Shown here: positions 1 through 6,561 of the stretch, in pieces
Position numbering within the stretch: the first letter of the stretch is position 1
Layout of the letters: each line of letters starts with the position of its first letter
Source of the DNA: Bacillota bacterium
GTDB taxonomy: Bacteria > Bacillota > Clostridia > Oscillospirales > Acutalibacteraceae
Direction of reading: 5' to 3'
Assembly: GCA_023401495.1 (NCBI GenBank)
Contig: JAEXDU010000076.1
Span: forward strand, 1 to 16,794
Length of the DNA: 16,794 nt
Made by a program: the position numbers and the translations under genes
Notes under the pieces: model-generated
What the model was told of the DNA's origin: nothing
Databases searched by the model: none
The model's input: only the letters and a program-made list of their open reading frames with translations

Positions 1-509
1 ACAAAGAGCTGTACGACCTGCTCGTTTCCATCCGTGTACACGGAAAGGGAGACTTTAAATACGATAACGTTCGCGTCGGCCTCAACGCCCGACTCGACAC
101 CATTCAGGCCGCGATTCTGCTGCCGAAGCTGCACGCTTTTGATCAAGAAAACGAAACCCGCCACAAGGCGGCGGCACTGTACAATTCCCTGCTGAAGGAC
201 AAATTCGACGTCCCCGTTACCCCGGAAAAACTCGAGTCCAGTTTTGGGTACTATACCCTTAAGGCCAAGTCCCCCGAGGAGCGCGACCGCCTGATGAAGG
301 GCCTGGAAGGAAAGGGTATTCCCACCATGGTGTATTATCCGAAGCCCCTGCACCTGCAGGAGGTTTACAAGGATCTTGGCTACAAGGTGGGTGATTTCCC
401 GGTCAGCGAAAGCCTGAGCGAGCGGGTATTCAGCCTGCCCATGCACGGCTACATCACCCCCGAGATCGTCACCTATGTGGCGGAGGCGCTGAACGGTCTG
501 GCGGAATAA
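1..509 (+). CDS. DegT/DnrJ/EryC1/StrS-family sugar aminotransferase, C-terminal part (WbpE-like)
   Basis: The gene enters from the left edge; the first complete codon is at position 3, and 168 residues precede the TAA stop. The visible part holds the stretch RVHGKG, then Y-x-N-x-RVGLNARLDTIQAAIL, typical of the region after the PLP-binding lysine in DegT/DnrJ/EryC1/StrS aminotransferases; the lysine itself lies outside the window. The later Y-Y-P-K-P-LHLQ and LPMHGYIT segments are also typical of the family C-terminus. Such enzymes transfer an amino group from glutamate to a keto-sugar nucleotide in the cytoplasm. The next three genes (6-dehydrogenase, Gfo/Idh/MocA oxidoreductase, 2-epimerase) make the C3 transaminase of the UDP-GlcNAc3NAcA/ManNAc3NAcA route (WbpE/WlbC type) the most likely role. 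Family assignment is firm; exact substrate is inference. Confidence 0.9.
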   Translation, partial: KELYDLLVSIRVHGKGDFKYDNVRVGLNARLDTIQAAILLPKLHAFDQENETRHKAAALYNSLLKDKFDVPVTPEKLESSFGYYTLKAKSPEERDRLMKGLEGKGIPTMVYYPKPLHLQEVYKDLGYKVGDFPVSESLSERVFSLPMHGYITPEIVTYVAEALNGLAE

Positions 510-549
510 CTCCGCCGTACTCTGGTACGCTTCGGCGGAGTATTCCGCC
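500..549 (+). other. Long hairpin overlapping the aminotransferase stop codon
   Basis: Arms 500-507 and 542-549 pair without mismatch. After a single bulged A at 508, 509-517 pairs with 533-541 and 518-520 with 525-527 around a TCTG loop, leaving five unpaired bases at 528-532. That is about 20 base pairs. No T-run follows, so it is not a classical intrinsic terminator. It may be an mRNA processing or stability element, or a partial attenuator, within the polysaccharide operon. Confidence 0.5.
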
Positions 550-599
550 TGGTTACTATAAAGTGAAAGAAATGCAAACAAAAAGGTAGGTAACAAACT

Positions 600-1919
600 A
601 TGTCAAATCGCAAGACGGAGCTTCTTTCCAAAATAGAGAGCAAAACCGCCACAGTGGGCATTATCGGGCTGGGCTATGTCGGCCTGCCCCTGGCTGTGGA
701 AATCGCCAAGGCCGGCTACAAAACCATCGGCTTCGACGTTCAGGAGCAGAAGGTGGAGCAGGTCAACCGCGCGCACAATTACATTGGCGACGTGGTGGAC
801 AGCGCCCTGGAAGATGTGGTAAAAAGCGGCAGGCTTTCCGCCACCAGCGATTTCTCCTTTATCAGCAGCGTAGACTGCGTTGCCATCTGCGTGCCCACTC
901 CGCTGGACAAATACCAGCAGCCCGACATCAGCTATGTGAAGGGCTCCACGGAGTCTGTTGCCAAATATCTGCACGCCGGTATGCTGGTGATTCTCGAATC
1001 CACCACATACCCCGGCACCACAGAGGAGCTTTTGAAGCCCATTTTGGAGGAAAGCGGTCTTGTCTGCGGCGAGGATTTCTTCCTCGCGTTCTCCCCCGAA
1101 CGTGTCGATCCCGGCAACAAGCAGTATAAAACCAAGAACACCCCCAAGGTCGTGGGCGGCGTAGGCAAAGACAGCACCGAGGTTGCCGCGGCTTTGTACC
1201 GCAACGTGCTCGAGGGCGGCGTATACGAGGTGGCTTCCCCCGCCGTGGCGGAAATGGAAAAGCTGCTGGAGAACACCTACCGCAATATCAACATCGGTCT
1301 TGCCAATGAAATGGCGATCATCTGCAACCGCATGGGCATCAACGTATGGGATGTCATCGACGCCGCGAAAACGAAGCCCTACGGCTTCCAGGCGTTTTAT
1401 CCCGGCCCGGGCCTCGGCGGCCACTGCATTCCGCTCGACCCCTTCTACCTGACCTGGAAGGCTCGCGAGTATGATTACCACACCCGGCTGATCGAAACCT
1501 CCGGCGAGATCAACACCGCGATGCCCGAATACGTGGTAGACCGCGCGATGAAGGTGCTCAACCGCAATAAGACCGCGATGAACGGCGCGCGTGTGCTGAT
1601 ACTGGGCGTTGCCTACAAAAACGACATTGACGACTACCGCGAGTCCCCCGCGCTGAACGTGATCGATCACCTGCTGGAGCAGGGAGCGGACGCCGTCTTC
1701 TATGACCCCTATATTCCGGAATACAAGCACAAGGGCAAAGTGCATAAGGGCCTGACCGCTCTGTCCGACGACGAGCTGAAGAATGCCGATATCGCCATCA
1801 TCTGCACCGCGCACGAGTGCTTTGACTACAACAGAATTCAGTCCCTCTCGAAGGCGATTTTCGATACGAGAAACGCGATGAAAGATGTAGCGGACAGAAG
1901 CAATATCGAGCTTCTGTAA
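600..1919 (+). CDS. UDP-N-acetyl-hexosamine 6-dehydrogenase (WbpA-like)
   Basis: This 439-residue UDP-glucose/GDP-mannose dehydrogenase family enzyme catalyses the NAD-dependent four-electron oxidation of C6 of a UDP-sugar to the uronic acid. Seen: an N-terminal Rossmann loop GLGYVGLP (about residues 23-30), VPTPLD, ESTTYPGTTEE, FSPERVDPGN, and the catalytic-cysteine motif GLGGHCIPLDP with Cys276. The C-terminal UDP-binding domain carries LGVAYKNDIDDYRESPA. A dehydrogenase of this length with this ESTTYPGTTEE motif, next to a 3-oxidoreductase and a 2-epimerase, fits UDP-GlcNAc 6-dehydrogenase (WbpA) better than UDP-Glc dehydrogenase. The start is an ATG at 600 preceded by a moderate AGGTAGG site. 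It lies 90 bp after the aminotransferase, in the same direction and presumably the same operon. Confidence 0.92.
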   Translation: MSNRKTELLSKIESKTATVGIIGLGYVGLPLAVEIAKAGYKTIGFDVQEQKVEQVNRAHNYIGDVVDSALEDVVKSGRLSATSDFSFISSVDCVAICVPTPLDKYQQPDISYVKGSTESVAKYLHAGMLVILESTTYPGTTEELLKPILEESGLVCGEDFFLAFSPERVDPGNKQYKTKNTPKVVGGVGKDSTEVAAALYRNVLEGGVYEVASPAVAEMEKLLENTYRNINIGLANEMAIICNRMGINVWDVIDAAKTKPYGFQAFYPGPGLGGHCIPLDPFYLTWKAREYDYHTRLIETSGEINTAMPEYVVDRAMKVLNRNKTAMNGARVLILGVAYKNDIDDYRESPALNVIDHLLEQGADAVFYDPYIPEYKHKGKVHKGLTALSDDELKNADIAIICTAHECFDYNRIQSLSKAIFDTRNAMKDVADRSNIELL

Positions 1920-1942
1920 TGTGATTTGACGAAGCAAGTACA

Positions 1943-1967
1943 GGAGCGCCGGCCGGGCCAGCGCTCC
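1943..1967 (+). other. GC-rich intergenic hairpin between the 6-dehydrogenase and oxidoreductase genes
   Basis: The arms GGAGCGC (1943-1949) and GCGCTCC (1961-1967) pair perfectly around an 11-base, GC-rich segment that is itself partly self-complementary. Only TT follows, so termination would be leaky at best. It sits in the 100-bp gap before the next start codon and may adjust downstream expression or transcript stability. Confidence 0.4.
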
Positions 1968-2019
1968 TTCCTGCGTGAAAAACCAAAATGATGGATGCAA
2001 GATGAAGGATGGGAACGAA

Positions 2020-3138
2020 ATGAAAAAACTGAATTTCCTACTGATCGGCTGCGGAAGAATCTCGAAAAACCACGTTGCCGCCGCTGCGGAAAACGCCGGA
2101 CTGATGGAACTCGTCGCCGTCTGCGACCTGATCGAAGAGCGGGCGCAAGAGAAGGCGGACAGCCTGCAGGAAAAAACCGGCAAGCGCCCCGCGGTATACA
2201 CCGACTACAAAAAAGCGCTGGAGGAGCTTGAAATCGACTGCTGCTCCATCGCGACCGAAAGCGGCTACCACGCCGAAATCGCGCTCGATTGCCTGCGCCG
2301 CGGCAAGCACGTTCTGGTGGAAAAGCCCATGGCGCTTTCCACACACGACGCGCAGCTGATGATTCAGGAGGCAAATTCCCGCAGTTTGAAGCTGGGGGTC
2401 TGCCACCAGAACCGCTTTAACGCCCCGGTTCAGGAACTGCACCGGGCGATTGAGGACAACCGCTTCGGCAAGCTGGTAAACGGCACCGCCCGCATTCTGT
2501 GGAACCGCTCCATGCCTTACTACGAGCAGGCTCCCTGGCGCGGAACCTGGGAGCAGGACGGCGGCACACTGATGAACCAGTGCATCCACAACATCGACCT
2601 GCTGCAGTGGAACCTTGGCGGCGAGCCGGAAACCATCATGGCGATGACCGGCAACTACCTGCGCGACATAGCGGCCGAGGACTTCGGCGCCATTCTCATC
2701 CGCTTTAAGAACGGCGCCATCGGCATGGTTGAGGGCACCGCGTGCGTATACCCCAAGAATCTGGAAGAAACCCTCTCCGTCTTCGGCGAGACCGGCGCTG
2801 TCGTCATCGGCGGCCTTGCGGTCAACCGCGTAGAGACCTGGAATTTCTCTCAGCCCGCCGAACAGGATGAACGCGTGGCGGCTTTGGCCGGCACAGACCC
2901 GACCGACGTATACGGCCACGGCCACAACTCGCTGTACGCGGATTATATCCGCGCGATTCAGACCGGCACTCAGCCGCTTGTAAGCGGAACCGAGGGCATC
3001 AAGGCGCTCAAGATCATCCTTGCGGCATACAAGTCGCAGAAAACCGGCCAGGCCGTCCGCTTTGACGATCTGGAATTCTCTACCCTGGATATGAACGACA
3101 GCGACGTGCGCTATCATTCAGAGGAGGCCGCCCAGTGA
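2020..3138 (+). CDS. Gfo/Idh/MocA-family NAD-dependent sugar-nucleotide oxidoreductase (WbpB/WlbA-like)
   Basis: The protein has 372 residues from the ATG at 2020. An in-frame GTG at 1975 would add 15 residues, but AAGGA at 2005-2009 is well placed for 2020, and the fold begins immediately with KKLNFLLIGCGRIS. Seen: the N-terminal nucleotide-binding loop G-C-G-R, the hallmark EKP motif (residues 101-103, catalytic lysine 102), then GGTLMNQCIHNIDLL with the candidate catalytic His190. Family members oxidise or reduce sugar hydroxyls with NAD(P). Between a 6-dehydrogenase and a 2-epimerase, and with an aminotransferase in the cluster, the expected reaction is oxidation of C3 of UDP-GlcNAcA to the 3-keto sugar for amination (WbpB). 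Family is certain, substrate inferred. It overlaps the next gene by 4 bp. Confidence 0.88.
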   Translation: MKKLNFLLIGCGRISKNHVAAAAENAGLMELVAVCDLIEERAQEKADSLQEKTGKRPAVYTDYKKALEELEIDCCSIATESGYHAEIALDCLRRGKHVLVEKPMALSTHDAQLMIQEANSRSLKLGVCHQNRFNAPVQELHRAIEDNRFGKLVNGTARILWNRSMPYYEQAPWRGTWEQDGGTLMNQCIHNIDLLQWNLGGEPETIMAMTGNYLRDIAAEDFGAILIRFKNGAIGMVEGTACVYPKNLEETLSVFGETGAVVIGGLAVNRVETWNFSQPAEQDERVAALAGTDPTDVYGHGHNSLYADYIRAIQTGTQPLVSGTEGIKALKIILAAYKSQKTGQAVRFDDLEFSTLDMNDSDVRYHSEEAAQ

Positions 3139-4217
3139 AGATCGTAACGATTGTCGGCGCAAGACCGCAGTTCATCAAAGCCTCTGTGGTATCTGCCGCG
3201 CTGGCGCCCGCGTGCGAGGAGATCATCGTACACACCGGGCAGCACTACGACCACAATATGTCCGACGTGTTCTTCGAGGAGCTTTCTATCCCCCGCCCCA
3301 AGTATAATCTGGGGGTGGGCTCCGGCACGCACGGCAAGCAGACCGGCGAAATGCTGATGCGCATTGAAGAGGTGCTGCTCAGCGAGCGCCCGGATATCCT
3401 GCTCGTTTACGGCGACACGAACTCCACGCTGGCCGGGGCGCTCGCAGCCTCGAAGCTGCACATCCCCGTGGCGCACGTGGAAGCGGGCCTGCGCTCGTAT
3501 AACCGCCGCATGCCCGAGGAGCAGAACCGCGTGCTGACCGACCACATTTCCACCTGGCTGTTCTGCCCCACGCAGACAGCGGAAGACAACCTGAAAAAAG
3601 AGGGAATTGAGGCGGGCGTTTCCATTACCGGCGACGTGATGCTTGATTCTGTGCTGCACTTTCTAAAGCTGGCTAAGGCCAACCCGGAAAAAACAGCAAT
3701 TTATGAACAGCTTGGCATTGCCCCGAAGGGCTACCGGCTGGCAACGCTCCACCGGGCAGAGACCACCGACGGCGGTTTGCCTGCCGTTGTGCGCATCTTC
3801 CGCGCGTTTGAGCAACTGCCCGAGCCCGTAGTTTTGCCGATCCACCCCCGCACCCGCTCTTTGGCGGAAGAAGCCATCTCGAAAGAGGGCTTTCGCAATA
3901 TTCGCCTGATCGACCCGGTGGGCTACCTTGAAATGCTGCTGTTAACCAGCGGCGCAAAGCAGGTGCTGACCGATTCGGGCGGACTGCAGAAGGAAGCCTG
4001 GTTTATGGAGGTTCCCTGCGTGACCCTGCGGCAGGAAACCGAATGGGTCGAAACCCTGGTCGGTAACTGGAACATCCTCTCGAAGCTCGAGACAGAAGAT
4101 ATTCTCGATAAGGCCCTGCACACCATTCCGGACCCCGCGGCACGCGGGCTGATGCCGTTCGGCGACGGCGCCGCCAGCCAGAAAATCGCGGCGGCCCTGC
4201 TTACACAAACCAACTAA
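3135..4217 (+). CDS. UDP-GlcNAc 2-epimerase family enzyme (non-hydrolysing, WecB/WbpI-like)
   Basis: This 360-residue cytoplasmic enzyme has the full non-hydrolysing UDP-GlcNAc 2-epimerase signature: VGARPQFIKA at the N-terminus, HTGQHYD, YGDTNSTLAGALAA, HVEAGLRS followed by RMPEEQNRVLTDH, TGDVMLD, HRAE with His206, PIHPRT, and TDSGGLQKEAW with the following E-x-x-x-x-P-C-V-T-L-R. It inverts C2, converting gluco to manno configuration. In this cluster the probable substrate is UDP-GlcNAc3NAcA (WbpI role) rather than UDP-GlcNAc; motifs alone do not decide this. It starts at a GTG whose bases overlap the preceding TGA (4-bp overlap), with GAGGAGG at 3121-3127, so translation is probably coupled. 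Confidence 0.92.
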   Translation: MKIVTIVGARPQFIKASVVSAALAPACEEIIVHTGQHYDHNMSDVFFEELSIPRPKYNLGVGSGTHGKQTGEMLMRIEEVLLSERPDILLVYGDTNSTLAGALAASKLHIPVAHVEAGLRSYNRRMPEEQNRVLTDHISTWLFCPTQTAEDNLKKEGIEAGVSITGDVMLDSVLHFLKLAKANPEKTAIYEQLGIAPKGYRLATLHRAETTDGGLPAVVRIFRAFEQLPEPVVLPIHPRTRSLAEEAISKEGFRNIRLIDPVGYLEMLLLTSGAKQVLTDSGGLQKEAWFMEVPCVTLRQETEWVETLVGNWNILSKLETEDILDKALHTIPDPAARGLMPFGDGAASQKIAAALLTQTN

Positions 4218-4229
4218 GGGGGCGGCGGC

Positions 4230-5465
4230 ATGAATATCATTTTGTCCAACCATTATGCCGGCACCGGCAAGAGCATGGAGTACCGCCCGTATTTCATGGC
4301 CAAGCGCTGGGCGCGGCAGGGGCATCAGGTCACGATCGTTTTGTCCTCCTTCTCGCATCTGCGCGGGGATAATCCCAACCCCGAAGGGCGCCCGTACTGG
4401 GTGGAAATGATCGACGGCATCCGTTATTTCTGGATCGCCGGGCCCGAATACCACGGCAACGGGATGGGACGCATCAAAAATATGCTGTCGTTTATCCGGG
4501 GACTTTCGAACTTTGAAAGCGCCATTACAGAAACCGGCAAGCCCGACGCTGTGATCGCATCCTCCACCTATCCTCTCGAAATTTATCCGCTGCGCAAAAT
4601 GGCGGACAAGCACGGCGCAAAGCTGATCTATGAGGTGCACGACCTGTGGCCGCTCAGCCCGATGGAGCTGGGTGGAATCCCCAAATATCACCCGTATATC
4701 ATGCTGATGCAGGCGGCGGAAAACTACTGCTATAAGCACTGCGATACCATTGTCTCCATTCTGCCGAACGCGCAGGAGCATATGATAGAACACGGCATGA
4801 AGCCGGAAAAATTCGTGTGCATCCCGAACGGGATCGTGAAAGAGGACTGGGAAACCGCCGAAACCGGAACACCTGTTTACGTGGAAAAACTCAGCCAATA
4901 CCACGAAGAGGGCTATTTTCTGATCGGCTATACCGGCGCGCACGGCGTTGCCAACGCGCTGGACAGCTACGTGGAGGCCGGCGAGCTGCTGCGGGATAAA
5001 AAGATCAAGCTGCTGCTGGTGGGCCAGGGCCCGGAACGCGAGCGGCTGATTCAGAAGATCAACGATCTTGAGCTGAACGACGTTGTCGAGGCTCTGCCCG
5101 CCGTAAAGCGCGACGAGGTGCCCGGTCTGCTGGAGCAGATGGATGCTTTGTATGTCGGCCTGCAGCGTCAACCGCTGTTCCGCTTCGGCGTCAGCCCCAA
5201 CAAGCTGATGGATTACATGATGGCGGCAAAGCCAGTCATCTTCGCAATTGAAGCGGGCAACGACATGGTGGCCGACGCCAAATGCGGCATTTCGATTCCG
5301 CCGGAGGACCCCGCGGAAATCGCGCGCGCGGCGCAGATTCTGGCATCCACGCCGAAAGCGGAACTGGAAACCATGGGCAAACACGGACAGGATTATATTT
5401 TAAAGCACCATGAATACGACGTGCTTTCGAACCGTTTCCTGGAGGTTCTCGCCCAGTCAAAATAG
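4230..5465 (+). CDS. Family 4 glycosyltransferase (WbuB-like, GT-B fold)
   Basis: The 411-residue protein begins with a GT-B N-terminal pattern, SNHYAGTGKSMEYRPYFMAK followed by HQVTIV and SSFSHLR, close to what I know of WbuB-type glycosyltransferases in O-antigen and capsule loci. A mid-protein IYEVHDLWPLSP and the C-terminal donor-site segments LLLVGQGPER and FGVSPNKLMDYMMAAKPVI support a retaining GT4 enzyme using a nucleotide sugar at the inner membrane face. There is no membrane segment. It starts 12 bp after the 2-epimerase with a GGGGG-rich ribosome site, and is the last gene before a terminator. It probably transfers the sugar made by the preceding genes, or a neighbouring residue of the repeat unit; donor and acceptor cannot be read from sequence. 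Confidence 0.88.
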   Translation: MNIILSNHYAGTGKSMEYRPYFMAKRWARQGHQVTIVLSSFSHLRGDNPNPEGRPYWVEMIDGIRYFWIAGPEYHGNGMGRIKNMLSFIRGLSNFESAITETGKPDAVIASSTYPLEIYPLRKMADKHGAKLIYEVHDLWPLSPMELGGIPKYHPYIMLMQAAENYCYKHCDTIVSILPNAQEHMIEHGMKPEKFVCIPNGIVKEDWETAETGTPVYVEKLSQYHEEGYFLIGYTGAHGVANALDSYVEAGELLRDKKIKLLLVGQGPERERLIQKINDLELNDVVEALPAVKRDEVPGLLEQMDALYVGLQRQPLFRFGVSPNKLMDYMMAAKPVIFAIEAGNDMVADAKCGISIPPEDPAEIARAAQILASTPKAELETMGKHGQDYILKHHEYDVLSNRFLEVLAQSK

Positions 5466-5504
5466 CATTCGGCTTCTAATCGATTTTGATAGGAAGCTGC
5501 GAAA

Positions 5505-5540
5505 AAAGAGCAAGAGGTTTTGATACCGCTTGCTCTTTCT
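5505..5540 (+). terminator. Intrinsic terminator of the polysaccharide operon
   Basis: Arms AAAGAGCAAG (5505-5514) and CTTGCTCTTT (5529-5538) pair perfectly, with an inner GGT/ACC extension, and are followed by a T-rich tail. It lies 40 bp after the glycosyltransferase stop. A weaker GCTTC/GAAGC hairpin precedes it at 5472-5497. Confidence 0.8.
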
Positions 5541-5558
5541 CTATATTTCAAAAAACAC

Positions 5559-5589
5559 TTGACTGTCCCCTTGGGGGTTGGCTTATGCT
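5559..5589 (+). promoter_or_regulatory. MerR-type long-spacer promoter and operator
   Basis: A -35 TTGACT (5559-5564) and a -10 TATGCT (5584-5589) are separated by 19 bp, longer than the usual 17. The spacer holds the dyad TCCCC-TT-GGGGG (5566-5577). Over-long spacers with a central dyad are the hallmark of promoters that MerR-family proteins bind and untwist. As it lies directly before a merR-like gene, autoregulation is the natural inference. Confidence 0.7.
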
Positions 5590-5607
5590 TGGATGGAGGT
5601 GATCCAT

Positions 5608-6483
5608 ATGCTGATTCATGAAGCGAGTCTGGCGACAGGCGTGACAAAAAAAGCAATCGAATACTACTGTGAGCAGGGATTGATTTGCCCGGCGATTTTA
5701 GAAAACGGATACCGCGATTTCAGCGCGAACGATGTAGAGCGGCTGAAACAGATCTCTGTTCTCAGAAAGCTCGGCATCTCTGGGGAAGAAATCAAAACGG
5801 TTCTTTCGGATGAATCCGGCGACGCTCTGCAGCGCCTGTCTGTTCAAAAGGAATTGAGTCTGAAACGGGAGCAGACAAAGAAAGCCTTATTGGAACAATT
5901 GAGCGGCGGCAAAAGCTACGCTGATATCAGCGCCGAATTACAGACCATTGAAACCAGCAAGACCATTACCGAAAAGCTGCTGGAAGCGTTCCCGGGCTAT
6001 TACGGCAGATTCATCTGCCTGCATTTCGCCCGGTTTCTAAACGAGCCGATCCAAACCAATCAGCAGCAGGCCGCTTACGAAAGGATTCTGTCGTTTCTGG
6101 ATAATCTGCCGCCGCTCGAATTCCCGGAGGATTTACTGGAGTATTTATCTGAAAGCACCCAACAGATCGGAACACAGCAGATCAACGCAATGATTCAAAG
6201 CACTCAAAAGTCCATTGAAAACCCGGATGAGTTTCTTTCCGAAAACAAAGAGTTTTTGGAACAGTATCTGGCGTACAAGCAATCGGAGGAATACCAAAAC
6301 TCCCCCGCATACAAAATGATGGCGCTGCTGAAAACGTTCAACAGTACAAGCGGGTATTACGATGTATTTCTCCCCGCTTTAAAAGAACTGAGCAGCTCTT
6401 ATGCACAGTATTACCGGCAGCTGGAAATCGCAAATGAGACCATACTGTCCCGATATCCTGAGATAGAAAAATGGAACCCGTAA
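5608..6483 (+). CDS. MerR-family transcriptional regulator with a large helical C-terminal domain
   Basis: The protein has 291 residues from the ATG at 5608, preceded by an excellent GGAGGTGAT site (5595-5603); an upstream in-frame TTG at 5578 lies inside the promoter and is rejected. Residues 1 to about 67 form the MerR winged helix-turn-helix: HEASLATGVTKKAIEYYCEQ, then NGYRDFSANDVERL and LRKLGISGEEI. The following roughly 220 residues are predicted helical and rich in Gln, Glu and Tyr. I do not recognise a GyrI-like drug-binding domain, a metal-binding cysteine set or any other known sensor, so the inducer is unknown. It is monocistronic, between two terminators, so it may control only itself or distant genes. 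Codon use is more AT-rich than in its neighbours, which may mean separate acquisition. Confidence 0.88.
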   Translation: MLIHEASLATGVTKKAIEYYCEQGLICPAILENGYRDFSANDVERLKQISVLRKLGISGEEIKTVLSDESGDALQRLSVQKELSLKREQTKKALLEQLSGGKSYADISAELQTIETSKTITEKLLEAFPGYYGRFICLHFARFLNEPIQTNQQQAAYERILSFLDNLPPLEFPEDLLEYLSESTQQIGTQQINAMIQSTQKSIENPDEFLSENKEFLEQYLAYKQSEEYQNSPAYKMMALLKTFNSTSGYYDVFLPALKELSSSYAQYYRQLEIANETILSRYPEIEKWNP

Positions 6484-6490
6484 TTGTTCA

Positions 6491-6535
6491 AAAAAGGGCC
6501 GCGCCTCTCCTTTCGGAGAAGCGCGGCCCTTTTTT
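6491..6535. terminator. Strong bidirectional terminator between merR-like gene and chemoreceptor
   Basis: Arms 6491-6504 (AAAAAGGGCCGCGC) and 6521-6534 pair perfectly. An inner TCTCC/GGAGA stem closes a TTTC loop. A-run on one side and T-run on the other allow use from both strands: by the MerR-like gene, which stops 8 bp upstream, and by the convergent chemoreceptor gene. Confidence 0.9.
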
Positions 6536-6561
6536 CTTATTTTCAGGCGTTATACCTGTTG

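Noticed and set aside
603..2201. 532-codon open frame on the minus strand opposite the 6-dehydrogenase gene
   Set aside because: It lies fully opposite a gene with complete family motifs; long antisense frames are expected where third positions are GC-rich. Its product looks unlike any protein and it has no proper ribosome site.
3942..5384. 480-codon minus-strand frame opposite the 2-epimerase and glycosyltransferase genes
   Set aside because: It runs across two well-supported + strand genes and has His/Gln/Val-rich antisense composition; treated as a shadow.
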